Positions 34,399 to 44,761 of a DNA stretch of 64,000 nt are shown piece after piece. The DNA comes from Paracamarosporium sp. OC-R06-R3 (taxonomy: Eukaryota; Ascomycota; Dothideomycetes; Pleosporales; Didymosphaeriaceae). Made by a program: the position numbers and the translations under genes. Position 1 is the stretch's first letter; each line of letters starts with the position of its first letter. The notes under the pieces were generated by a model. It was not told where the DNA came from and made no database searches. It saw nothing but the letters and a program-made list of their open reading frames with translations. Where the stretch lies: contig JACVRA010000247.1 of assembly GCA_019828545.1 (NCBI GenBank), positions 41,218 to 105,217 on the forward strand, read 5' to 3'.

Positions 34399-34957
34399 AT
34401 GTCTGAGGGTCCTATTCATTCTACTGGCCGTGGTGGTGAGTTGGAAGCTTGATGCGACTCCATGTTGAGGATGGGGACTGATTAAGGCTGCAGGCGCCGG
34501 CAACATCGGCCATGACCCTACCGTGTACGTCTCTCTATTTGGCTGTGTCTACCGGACGACAAGAACAATAAAGAGAGATCTCAGGCGCTGACATCTTTGT
34601 AGCTACCACGACGGCGCCATCGTCCGCGAAGGCATCCAGGGCCAAGGCGACGGCGACTTCTCTACCGGTCGCGGCGGCGCAGGCAACATGAGCAAGTCAC
34701 CTTTGATCCGGCCCGCTGACGGCAGCCCACGTACCTCCTCCGACTTCATCCCCGAGGATGTTTTGCGCAAGCCGCAGGAGAATTTCCATACGGGTCGCGG
34801 TGGTGAAGGCAACGTGCATAAGGAGAAGTATGGCGGACACAGCCATTCTCCGGACAGGAAGGGCCCGATTGACAAGCTCAAGCAAGCGCTGCATCTGGAT
34901 GGAAAGGACAAGAGGGAGGGATCTCCTCTTGCCAACGAGACAAAGACGGAGCACTAG
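34399..34957 (+). CDS. DUF3602 / Par32-like protein, 140 aa
   Basis: A small hydrophilic protein with DUF3602 repeats. In yeast, the family member Par32 is a TORC1-linked phosphoprotein that inhibits ammonium transporters when nitrogen improves; the same role here is inferred. Exons 34399-34435, 34494-34524 and 34603-34957 join in phases 1 and 2. The diagnostic motif GRGGxGN occurs three times: STGRGGAGNIG (across the first splice), STGRGGAGNMS and HTGRGGEGNVH. Splicing also creates DPTVYHDGAIVREG. The tail is Lys/Asp-rich (KGPIDKLKQALHLDGKDKRE), predicted disordered to helical. The tiny middle exon (31 nt) is typical for this family and easily missed. Confidence 0.93.
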
Positions 34958-35269
34958 GCGCAGAGCAGCACTTTGAGATACCCACGAGGCAATTGAGGAG
35001 ACATGGTCGTCGCAGTGTGGAATGCGACGTGGACATATCACCATAGAAGGCGACTACGTAGTTTCGAATTATGATAGAGAATACCCAATCGCTCTACATG
35101 AGATAGCTATGTCTATCGCAACTGCCTTTGCTCCGAACCCATCCAACGCGCCTGCCCCGCGCCACGTGGGTCGCGCCTGCCCCACCAACATCGCGTCATC
35201 CCTCCTCAAAAAGTTCACCAAGCAACCCCACAATCCAAACCCAGCCCGAATCGCACCAACCCACGCACA
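34958..35269. other. intergenic region
   Basis: Short spacer carrying the terminator of the DUF3602 gene and the promoter of the dehydratase gene, both on the plus strand. No gene seen. Confidence 0.6.
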
Positions 35270-36038
35270 ATGTCCAATTCACAGGACACGGAGGCGCTCG
35301 TCCGCTCAGAGGACCCAGAACACCCTGCAAACCACATTTGCACGCTCTGCGCAAAGTTCTACAACCTCGGCTGGGTCACAGGCACTGGCGGCGGGACCAG
35401 CATTCGCCATGGCGACAAGATATACATTGCGCCGAGCGGCGTGCAGAAGGAGCTTATGAAGCCGACGGATATGTTTGTCATGGACTTTGAGAGCAAGGAG
35501 TATTTGCGGCGGCCACAGGTATATCCATTTTCATACATTCCTATTCATTCTCATGGTTGCTTGAACGAGGCTGATAATGAGAATCCAGGTCCACAAGCCC
35601 TCGGCCTGCACGCCCCTCTTCTACGCCGCCTTCAAGCGCGGTGCCGGCTGCTGCATCCACACGCACTCGCAGTGGGCGGTCCTCATCACGCTACTCGTCG
35701 AGCGCGACTTCGGCGCCTCCGCATGCTTCGAAATCTCGCAGATCGAGCAGATCAAGGGGATACCCCAGGGGCGCGATAAAACCGGTAACCTGGGCTACTA
35801 CGACACGCTGCGGATCCCCATCATCGAGAACACGGCGCACGAGGAGGATCTGACGGAGAGCTTGGAGGCCGCTATGGAGAAGTATCCTGATTCGTATGCC
35901 GTGCTTGTGAGACGCCATGGGATTTATGTCTGGGGCGATAGCGTGCATAAGGCGAAGACGCAGTGTGAGAGTATTGATTATATACTGCAGCTTGCGGTGG
36001 AGATGAAGAAGCTTGGGTTGGCGTGGGTTGCGAAGTGA
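35270..36038 (+). CDS. mde1: methylthioribulose-1-phosphate dehydratase, 232 aa
   Basis: Enzyme of the methionine salvage pathway: dehydrates 5-methylthioribulose-1-phosphate to the diketo intermediate. It belongs to the class II aldolase/adducin family and uses zinc. Exons 35270-35518 and 35589-36038 join in phase 0 (GTATAT...AATCCAG, 70 nt). Visible motifs are [33 protein letters not shown], the metal-binding IHTHSQ (His107, His109), and [11 protein letters not shown] carrying the third ligand, with [12 protein letters not shown] between. Length matches the family. Cytosolic: no targeting signal. The start is the ATG directly before [10 protein letters not shown]. Confidence 0.96.
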
Positions 36039-37263
36039 GGTCTTGCGATTGGATGTTGGTTAAGCAACGTGGTTGGGGCCTATGTAGCTGGTTTCCACGG
36101 ATGGAGAAATATACCCTCAATTCAAAGTTACATATCACACTTCTTGAACTATTCGAATCTACTCTGCACTCTCCCCTACTCACCAACACGAATACCTCGA
36201 AGCGAGATGCCAATACCTGGGCTTCACTTTTGTCACGTTATCAGCGTGGAGCTTGCTACTAAGTACACACAGAAATCGCAGTACCAAATGAAATTCCCGT
36301 TAGCCCCCTAGGAAGCCGTAGAAGAAAAAACCCTCTGGTTAGAGGGAATAGACATGCCTTTAGTAGTACCCAGCTTCCGGAGCTATGTGCCCTTCTCAGA
36401 CGAAAAGTAAGAAAGGATGACCTGGGCAGTGGTGTATTCGGGCAGGGGTCGTAGGGAGATGGTTTAGATGTGTATGAGATTGCCGTACCTGTTACATATC
36501 TGGGTTTTCACACGCAATAAAGTAGTTCGTAGGGCACGTAGCCGGGAAGGAAGACGACCGGCGAAGCGTGAGCATGTGCGACCTTCGTACTCGGAAAGGC
36601 GAGTGTTGCAAAGAGTGTGCAATATTTCCCTTTTATTTAGAATTCACGGAGACTTCTCGGAATATACTGTAGTTCTTGTGCGGGTCTTGGTTCTGTCGGC
36701 TAGCGTATATGGATATCTGTATGGATGGAGGTTTGAAGTGGAGCTGTTGGGGTTCTGGGAGTAGTACCTGGATTTGCTGGAAAAGCTGGGGATGTGGTGG
36801 GGTGTGATGGTGAAGTCGCTTGGGTCGTGAAACGAGAGCATAGGGAATGAATCTCAAGGGCGTTGAGAGCATCACTGTCATGTTTGCGGCACAGAAGATA
36901 GGTACAAAAGTTGGTTTAATTGATTTTTCTGTCTATGCTTGGTACAAGTCGGAAGAATGTTCAAGCAAACAGTTCCTAAAGGCGGAAATTCAACGAGAGT
37001 TAAGCCTGGAACAGAAAGGAGGCTGGGATTTAACGAAGGTCAAGCCTCAAATGGAAGGAGTACTGAAAAGGCGGTGTAGAAATAGTTATCTGAAGATCCT
37101 GGCGTTAGGCATTGAACCAATTGAACGTACGCCTGGATCTTCAACCCGATACGTGAACACATAGGTGGGATTGCAGTAAGACGACCGTGAGCCCGGAGAA
37201 TCCCCACGTCTCGCAAGCACAGATTCGCTGACACTCGATGACGTTTCGGGTTCAAGTTGTGCT
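36039..37263. other. intergenic region
   Basis: Convergent gap between mde1 and a secreted-protein gene. A 105-codon plus-strand frame at 36847-37164 has no recognisable family, no splice support and overlaps the 3' side of the neighbour; I do not call it. Confidence 0.6.
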
Positions 37264-37868
37264 TTAGCCAAGCACTTTGTTAAGGGTGTCCCTTAGGCGG
37301 TCATACTCGGACTGGGAAAGACCAGTCCACTGAAGGCAGGTATCACCGCAGGCAAAGGGGACAGCACCGACGCCATCAAACCAAGGAGCAGCCGAGATGC
37401 AAGGGTAAGGAATACCAGTCGCTTTGACTCCTATCACGAGTTGATCAGTATGATTTCGTTTGTTACAACTTCTTGCTGTTACTCACCACTCTTAGGAGAC
37501 CCGGTGACAACAATACGTGCGCCACGTAGCGAGTCGCAGCAGTTCTGGATGACGTTCTCGGGCACGCCTGCAGGCGTTGGCATCTACTAGTTTCAGCACG
37601 ACGCTCCATCACTTTCAGTGTTAGGACTTACGCAAGTAGCCCTCTTGTCCAATGAAGCGCCATCCGGCTCAGTAACATTGAGAGAGAATCCATATTCGAA
37701 ACTACCGTCGGCAAAGTCTCGTCTCTCAAGCTCGTTCTTGATGACGTTTCCGACGCTGGCAACGACGGAAGCAACGAAGCCAATGACAACGCCAATAGGG
37801 GCAGGGCAGCTTTGCATCATGGTGAAGCCCACCAGAACGGCGGCCATGCTCGTAAGTTGGTAGCGCAT
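37264..37868 (-). CDS. small secreted protein, 166 aa
   Basis: Function unknown. Exons 37868-37632, 37583-37487 and 37430-37264 join in phases 0 and 1 (introns 48 and 56 nt). The N-terminus MRYQLTSMAAVLVGFTMMQS is a signal peptide, followed by a second hydrophobic stretch IGVVIGFVASVVASVG. A pro-region with ERRDF and LDKRATC offers possible kexin cleavage (DKR|AT). The mature part contains the pattern AGVPENVIQNCCDSLRGARI, VVTGSPKSG, TGIPYPCISAAPW and FACGDTCLQW, with six cysteines that could pair. I recall similar secreted proteins of unknown role in many plant-associated and saprobic ascomycetes; the name of the family is not certain. A small-effector or self-defence role is possible but unproven. 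Confidence 0.8.
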
Positions 37869-38257
37869 GTTGATATATAATTTGAGCTGTTTGGAGATGT
37901 TGAAGTTCTGAAGATGCTGCGGTGAATTTCCCAGTCCCGCTCAATTCGTGCCGACTTTATACTCCATTGCTTTCGACCCCATGCCATGCTAAGATTTGGG
38001 TTTTGATACTTGCAACCGGTGAAAACGTCAGACGTGAAGTGTTGGAAATTGCCCATATTCCTGATGGGTTCTTAGCAAGTCGCAGGGATATCACCAGATA
38101 TACTTAAAGGGAGGTCATCAGCGTTCCGTGTGGTGTTAACTTGACTGCAAATATTTTCAATGATCTCCCAGTCATCTAACCTCATTTAGGCATTAAAAGA
38201 AGACTCCTCTGGACCCCCCGCGGAATTCATCTCTTCAAACCTATTGACGTCGATTCA
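37869..38257. other. intergenic region
   Basis: Divergent promoter region between the secreted-protein gene and the acyltransferase gene. No gene seen. Confidence 0.6.
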
Positions 38258-39337
38258 ATGATGGGCATTCTTCAATCCTGTACGCTTTACTGCGGAAGTG
38301 TCTTGCTCATTCTGCTTGGGTTATACTATCCGCAACGCTACCGTTATCTTTTGATACTACCCACGTGGACTTTACTGGCTTTCTCAATCGGGTATCTAAA
38401 AGACACATGGATTACTGGCCTCAGCTTTCAGCTTGGTATGCTGTGTATTATCACGATCCTCCAGACACCTATCATCTTCCACCAGCACACCACTAATCAC
38501 TGGACTTGGAGGGCAGCTTACAAGTCATACAACAATCCAAGAATGTTCCTACAACTCCAGAGTAATCGTGGTTCTAGGAAATGCCTGTGGATAGTTCGTA
38601 TCATCCGCCCGATGGCGTTGTACGCAGCGAAGTCGCTCCTCTACGCGGCTTTGGCCCATCTTCACTGCACTTGGAACGACTTCTCTCCAGCCAAGGAATC
38701 CCTGGTACGGAGATCTGTGCGTGGCCAAGTAAGCGTTCACGACATGCTCGTCCGGATCATCATCACCCTCATCTGGTTCCTCGACACGGCGACCCAGCTC
38801 GAAACCGCCCATTGCATCTTAGCTCTGATATTCGTCGCACTCCTCCGCCTTGACATGACTTACGAATGGCCCCCGCTCTTTGGCAACCCCACTGAAGCAT
38901 ACACCATCCGCCGTTTTTGGAGTCACTTCTGGCATCAGTTGTTCTCACCCTCAGCCGCAACCTGGGCTCGTACCATCGCGCATCGATTACCTTGCTTAGA
39001 GAGCACTTGGCTACGCAAGACTTTCGTAGCCTTCTTTGTGTTTTTCATGTCGGGAAGTGCGCATGCACTGATTATGTGGCAGCTCGGCGATGTGCATGGG
39101 TATCTGGACCTGTCCTTCTTTTTGATCAATTTCAGTGCGGTGATCATGGAGATCATGATTGGCAGGCTATATGGATACAAGAAAAGTGGCGTACAGAATA
39201 GTGGGTATCAAAAGCCAGGGGTAGGGCGGAGGGCTTGTGGAATATTATGGGTATGGGCTTTCTTCGTCTGGCTGATGCCTAAAGTTGCGTATCCAAGAGT
39301 GTATATGGAATTGAGTCGGAGATTTTGGGCGTTTTAG
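38258..39337 (+). CDS. wax-synthase-domain membrane O-acyltransferase, 359 aa
   Basis: MBOAT-like protein with the wax synthase domain (PF13813 type), which esterifies a hydroxyl group with an acyl-CoA; in fungi such enzymes often modify terpenoids or polyketides. The diagnostic block is RRFWSHFWHQLF at about residues 222-233, preceded by YEWPPLFGNPTEAYTI and followed by FFVFFMSGSAHALIMW with the catalytic-type histidine. At least seven hydrophobic segments are visible, starting with CGSVLLILLGLYY. Single exon, intact. No polyketide synthase, terpene cyclase or P450 lies next to it in the window, so it appears to be a solo enzyme. Substrate unknown. Confidence 0.88.
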   Translation: MMGILQSCTLYCGSVLLILLGLYYPQRYRYLLILPTWTLLAFSIGYLKDTWITGLSFQLGMLCIITILQTPIIFHQHTTNHWTWRAAYKSYNNPRMFLQLQSNRGSRKCLWIVRIIRPMALYAAKSLLYAALAHLHCTWNDFSPAKESLVRRSVRGQVSVHDMLVRIIITLIWFLDTATQLETAHCILALIFVALLRLDMTYEWPPLFGNPTEAYTIRRFWSHFWHQLFSPSAATWARTIAHRLPCLESTWLRKTFVAFFVFFMSGSAHALIMWQLGDVHGYLDLSFFLINFSAVIMEIMIGRLYGYKKSGVQNSGYQKPGVGRRACGILWVWAFFVWLMPKVAYPRVYMELSRRFWAF

Positions 39338-39633
39338 TAAGCCCAGTGGCTTGAGGGTAAGTGCTGAGTATCTTGCCCTAAGCGGTTTAGCCTGGGGGCA
39401 AGGCTTACTTTGTACATCGCTGAAACTGTACGTCGCTGACTGATGGTCTTGTGAAGTCTTGTAGCTTGGGGTTTTGGGAATCATGGGTTACTGTTTGCAT
39501 GTCCTCACGTTTGTCTAAGGGTGTGTTTACCATCAAGCTAAGGTTTACTGTGGAAGAAAATGGCCTCATACTAGTGATAACTATTGAACAGTAGTCTGTG
39601 GTCAATTGCAACTTGATGCATTTTTTCGTACTT

Positions 39634-40271
39634 TCAAAGTAGCAAACCAACGCCGACCATGACGCTCAACAATCCATATTTCATATAAGAAATTTCCTGC
39701 AACCAAATGGCTGGCCATCCTAACCACGGTACATACCACTTCACTACTCCAATGATTTGTTCCCTATATACAAACCTCTGACCCCACGGATAGAGCACGA
39801 CATCGTCGATAGGGCTGTTGTCTCCCTTGGTCAAGATAAATTGCCTGCATTAGAAAGTCAGCTATGTCTGACACGTGAGCAGCACGTTTGATGTCGACAT
39901 CTAATGTCGGGGCTAACTCACTCAACACGTTTCTGTAGTACCGCTGCCTCAACAATCCCTTTCATCTTCTTGTCACCATCTCCATGTCCATCGTTCCTCT
40001 GCCCCCAAACGACCTTTACAGCTCTATGCACCATCGGCAGCGTCGCATCTTCGAACCATACCACTGGAATGTCCCCAACTTTGATGCGATCAGTGTTGTT
40101 AGAGATGATGATGATGTCACCGCGGAGGAAGGCCGGGGCCATCGATGAGGAAATTACGACATGGACAGGAGAGTGCGTGGAGAGGGTGAGACGGAGAATA
40201 ACGAAGGTGATGTAGAGAAGCGAAAGGGTGTGGGTTAAAGGGTAAAAAGAAAGGAGAAGTGAACGCAGCAT
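39634..40271 (-). CDS. Sec11-like signal peptidase catalytic subunit, 186 aa
   Basis: S26B-type signal peptidase, an endoplasmic-reticulum membrane enzyme that cleaves signal peptides. Exons 40271-39922 and 39844-39634 join in phase 2 (GTGAGT...ATGCAG, 77 nt), restoring VEQFILTKGDNSP. A single N-terminal membrane anchor (HTLSLLYITFVILRLTL) precedes the catalytic serine in ISSSMAPAFLRGD; the histidine is in PMVHRAV, and the aspartates in TKGDNSPIDD. A C-terminal hydrophobic stretch ends LLSVMVGVGLLL. The motifs differ from classical Sec11 (usually SGSMEP at the serine and PIVHR at the histidine), so this may be a second, divergent paralogue rather than the housekeeping copy. Whether another copy exists cannot be seen here. 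Confidence 0.88.
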
Positions 40272-42272
40272 GGTTTAAGAGGTGGATGATGGCAAACAGA
40301 GGTTGAAAAAATGTCTGCAAGATACAATCCAAACGAGTGGGAACGGCGAATTGCTTGGATCAAATGTGTCTCAAACGACTAAGATTTGAAAATCTTTCTG
40401 TAAATGGCGGGCTGAATCGTGAGAGGACATATCAGCCAGAAAGCCTAGGATTACGTGCGATTGGCCAAAGTCTGGGGGTTCATTCGGTACGATCGTATTA
40501 CTACTGTTTTCCCATCGACTATACCACATAAGTTACCTACATGGGTTCGATGGGGCCCCTGTTCAGTACGATCAGTATTTTTGCGTCATGTATTGAGGAC
40601 TCATTGGCGCTATATCTGCTAGAACAAAGTCCGTGATACCTTGTTAGTGCTTACTTTCAACTCTTTCTTACCTCCTTTTGTGCTCAGCGTACCCTTTCCG
40701 TCGGATTGAGGTGGTCAGTGCTGAAATAGGCAGGAACCTGGGCGTGCGCATAGTAAGCGTCAGCATACCTGATAAGGTAAAAGCTGAAAACCATTCCATA
40801 TCAATTGAAGACCTTTCTGAAGCGTTGTAGCTTCTTGAGAGCGTATGACCGATTTTGATACGCTTGTCATTTAGACACCACGTAGTAATTCGCCAATCGT
40901 TCTCTTCTTACCAGTTCTCACAAACAATTGCCATAGGTGTTAGTATCGGAGCCAACGCGCTGCATCTTTATAGCAACGTGCAGTCGAAGAGTAATACAGT
41001 ATCTAGGGGTTTCTCTTTTTGTTTTTTCCAAAATTACACTGGCGTAGGCTATGATCACAAAGAATAGCCACACAAGATTAGTTCTAACCCAAGCTCAGTC
41101 GAAGCTTAGAATCAAGATCTTATAACCACATTATTCTCTGTGCAATCGTTGCGTCTTGAGACCACAGATATACGATGGTCTGAGATCAAAAGGAACTCTT
41201 GTGGATGTTATTGCGATAATTCCCTGGATGTATATTGTTTATAAGGCGATTGTGCAATTTGGAGGATGATAGTTGATTTTCTTTTGGTGCTTGAGCACAG
41301 TAGTGATGCGGTGTCAATCTATGTCTTCATGATAAACGTTGAGAATGTTTCTTGAGTAGTGGCAATACATGTCACAACATGAGCCACATATGTACATCGA
41401 TCACCACGCGAATTATGGGCGTGTTGTGTGTGAGCGCAACGCGCGATAGCACGAATGTTACACTTGCAAAGGTGTGCAGCTATGATGGCAGAGACCTAAC
41501 GGAGTGGTTCTTACCGCTTCCGTGGTTTTAATCATACTCATAAACGTTTGCGGCCTAAGCATGGGGATTACCTACCCTCAATCACTGAACTAAAACATAA
41601 GGGGACTATTGAATGAAGCAAAGGTATGAAATAATATTGTTCATTAGCCACTACTTTCGTTAATAACCTCACAGCCATTATCCTGTTTCTCCGACGCAAA
41701 AACGCGGGGGCCCAGACTTTCAACGAGCGCGGAGGGTCTGAGCCGGTGGCGAAGCACGCCATGAATCACGTCAGTGGATGGCTGTGCAACCCGAGGCTGT
41801 ATGGCTTTGAAAAACTTATATTTGATAGGCTAATATTATAGAGTAAGAAGACCGGAGCTTCTATATGGTAATGTCCGTTAGTCGTTCGGCTAGGCCCAAA
41901 CATACTGAATACCTATTGTGGACTAGTGCCACATATAATCTGACTTGTCTCCAATGGCATTTTCTACTACAGGCAGGTTCTTAATACACCCATGGGCTCT
42001 ACCAGTGAGCCTCAAATAGGCGCTATAGCTACCATTGCCGGTAATTGTCAGGTCGAGGGATTTTTACGGAACTTGGCGAAATGGTCGACGAGAATGCTTA
42101 ACTTCGTTCGGCAGTTCAGTTCGTCTAGGGAACAATTACAGCAGCTGCATTCTAGCATCGCCACTTAAAGGATTTGCAAGAAGTATTAAAATCGCCTCTG
42201 TATCCTCCATTTCTACCGTCGCAGCACGTCCAAAACCACCACCAATTCACCCGACAATCCCCACAAGCAAAC
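40272..42272. other. intergenic region
   Basis: Two kilobases without a supportable gene. Short frames at 40855-41067 and 41762-41568 show no family signal. The AT content rises from about 40,800. Confidence 0.6.
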
Positions 42273-42940
42273 ATGTCTCGCCTTACTCTTCTTGCCCTCA
42301 TAGCACCCTTTGCGTTCGCCCTCCCAGCACCTGCCGTCAAGCCCAGCTCCGCCACTCTGTGAGTCTTCTCTTTTTACAAACTAACATACTACATAACCCG
42401 CTAACCTCTCCTTCCTGCGCAGTACCGCCGTCTCGTTGGAATACTGCACCGATCCCGGCTACGGCGTGACGATTCGCCCGGACCTTTCCTTCGCCGATGT
42501 AGCCTTTTCCTCTCAAGTCTCAGGTCAAAATTCTGAAGTTGGATGCCGAGCCCACTTCAAGTTCGACGTGCATGCTAGCAACACGGGCCTTGTCGTCGAT
42601 CATCTTGATGTTCACGGCAGCGTTGACCTCGGCTCGGGCGGGTCCGTATCCATCTATCCGAGATTCAATCATGGCGATGACTGGATTGTAAGTCTCATCG
42701 TGGTAATCGTTTGCAAGACAGAGAATGCTGACATATGCGCGAAAGCATCAATTCTTGGCTGTGGGGACTTCCACCGCAGGGAAGCATACGTACGAAGCTA
42801 CGGCGAAGCCACGAAGTGTTGATCGCATTACGTGGCAGGAGCCGGATGGTGTGTATGATATCTTCATCGATGTCTCGTTTTTCGTTACTGGCGGGTCTGT
42901 TGGCGAGACGGTCATCAGTGTGCCTCTGAGCTGGACATAG
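42273..42940 (+). CDS. small secreted protein, 181 aa
   Basis: Function unknown. Exons 42273-42358, 42423-42687 and 42746-42940 join in phases 2 and 0 (introns 64 and 58 nt). Signal peptide MSRLTLLALIAPFAFALPAP. The mature protein is rich in beta-prone alternating residues (GSVDLGSGGSVSIYPRF; YDIFIDVSFFVTGGSVGE) and has two cysteines (LEYCTDPG and VGCRAHF) that may form one disulfide. This suggests a compact extracellular beta-sandwich. No catalytic motif is seen. The third exon begins HQFLAVGTSTAG and ends at SVPLSWT. Spliced frame is fully consistent; identity is not established. Confidence 0.78.
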
Positions 42941-43142
42941 TTGAAAGTCAAATTGGATGAGATGTATCAAGTACTGTTTTAATATAACCCTAAGATATAT
43001 TTCACCGGTATAGGCGTGGTGCAGATACATATAGTGTTCGTCCTTCAATTTCGCTATATACAAGCCTAAAGGATGTATCGTCCAATAACCTTTTGCATAT
43101 TGTCATCAATAAGAAAATGAATGTCCAAGCCCGCTCACAAAT

Positions 43143-44761
43143 TCACTGTTCCGGATAAGTAGGTCTTGGATCAGTGTCGTTGGTATAGGTCTCTGGGGTG
43201 CGTATAGCGGTATTGTAACTAGGAACCCGATTAAGGCATATGGATCCGATGTGCGTAGGTTGACTGTGGGCGGAAAAATTAGTAAAATATAACAAAAAGA
43301 AATGGTGAATCCTACTTGCACGTATTCCGAAGGCCCACAGCAAGTACGGAGCGGCAAGATTGCGTTGTATGTAGTGGTATATGATAATTCGAATCCTCCC
43401 AATGAGTCTCTTCGAGAAGTTCTCTTTGATGCGCAGCTGTCGACTCTGTTGACCCCAGACAAAATAAAGGATCAACACAGTGATCTCCAAAAGCAGGAGG
43501 AGCAGAGAAGTCTCTTGATTGACCCCCTGTGTCCCATTGCAGATATGATGGCGCGCTGTGTGGGAGGGCAACATCGGCATTGTCAAAAGCAACCCCAGGG
43601 GGAAAATTTAAACAATACGAAAGTTGATGAGACACCTTATACAATCAGTTGACAACCCTAATCAGAGAACGGTAGGCCGGCTCACATGACGAATCATCCC
43701 TAAGCTATCGCGAAAGCGTAGGTTAACCACGAGTTTGTGCATAACACGAATACGATCTTGATCCACAGACTGTCTGCAGGCCCTCAACGATTGGGGTAAG
43801 GGCAACTGCGCTTCACAGCGGAAGCCTTCTAAGCCGTCCATCAGATCGTCCAAAAGCATCACAGGGTTGTTTGTCGGACTAGCTTCCACTTGCGAAACCA
43901 TCAATTCCCTGGAGTAGAATAGATCTCGGTGCTTTGTTGAAGCTCTCAAGTGTATCACTTCATTCAAATGTAGCGCTATGGATTCGACGCTTGTACCTTT
44001 TGTAAGTGGCTTGATGTTGAATTTTGCCTTGATTGGCTGGCCCCAAAAGTGATTCTCTGGAGAGGCAGTGATGCGGTAGTCAATTCTGTCTTCCCATGTT
44101 CCGTATTCTTGCTACTGAGCTTAGCTACTGATAATATCGGGGTAAATTATGAGGTCGTACCTGTTCGAGCGGCGGAGACTCTTCAGCATCAATACACGGC
44201 GTTCGGATGACTCTAACTTGCGTTGCCACACAGTGATTCTTTTTAAAATAGCCTGCTGTAACTAATGTAGCATTGAGATGGTATACGACGTGGGTGTCAC
44301 CCAACCCGCAAACAGATTCAGGGAGACACGAATCAAGTTCGAACTCGAACGGCCAGACATGGTTACCAGGTTCTACGAAGTGGGAAAGGTGATCTTCCAC
44401 TGTTTTCGGAGTTGGATAAATATGCATTCCCTGTAACATCAGGATGTCTTTGCTCTTGATGCGTTGAGCACTCATTGCATCCGTGTACCACCTAGCTGGA
44501 TTAGGATCTCATGTAAATGGCGTGAGAAGGGCGTTTCAATACTCACAAAACCTGCCTGGTACCTTTTAATGATAGGGTTATCATTCTCACCGCGATATTG
44601 CTGTGAGTCATCAATACCACTCTTCCGCGCACATAAACCTTCTCGTCCTGAACGTTCCTGCCGGAGACAGGAATGTAAATAATTGGCGTGTCTAGCCTGA
44701 TCTCAAAGTGCCTGGATAATAAATCTCCCGGTCGAAGTAGATTTGGTATGCTCGGCATCAT
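43143..44761 (-). CDS. arrestin-like trafficking adaptor, 470 aa
   Basis: Alpha-arrestin family (CreD/ART type), adaptor that brings a HECT ubiquitin ligase to plasma-membrane transporters for endocytosis. Five exons, 44761-44547, 44491-44161, 44111-43686, 43635-43316 and 43263-43143, join in phase. Arrestin N-domain: RHFEIRLDTPIIYI, YVRGRVVLM, GNHVWPFEFELDSCLPESV, THVVYHLNATL. Arrestin C-domain: DYRITASPENHFWGQPIKA (motif core ITASPENHFWG), GTSVESIALHLNEVI, RIRVMHKLVVNLRF. The C-terminal tail has LNRVPSYNTAIRTPETY, typical of these proteins, and ends RPTYPEQ. I see no canonical PPxY: the usual LPPY position reads LPHSAPSY. An in-frame ATG eight codons upstream (44785) is an alternative start. 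Confidence 0.88.

Noticed and set aside
36847..37164. 105-codon plus-strand frame
   Set aside because: No family, no splice support, AT-rich intergenic setting.
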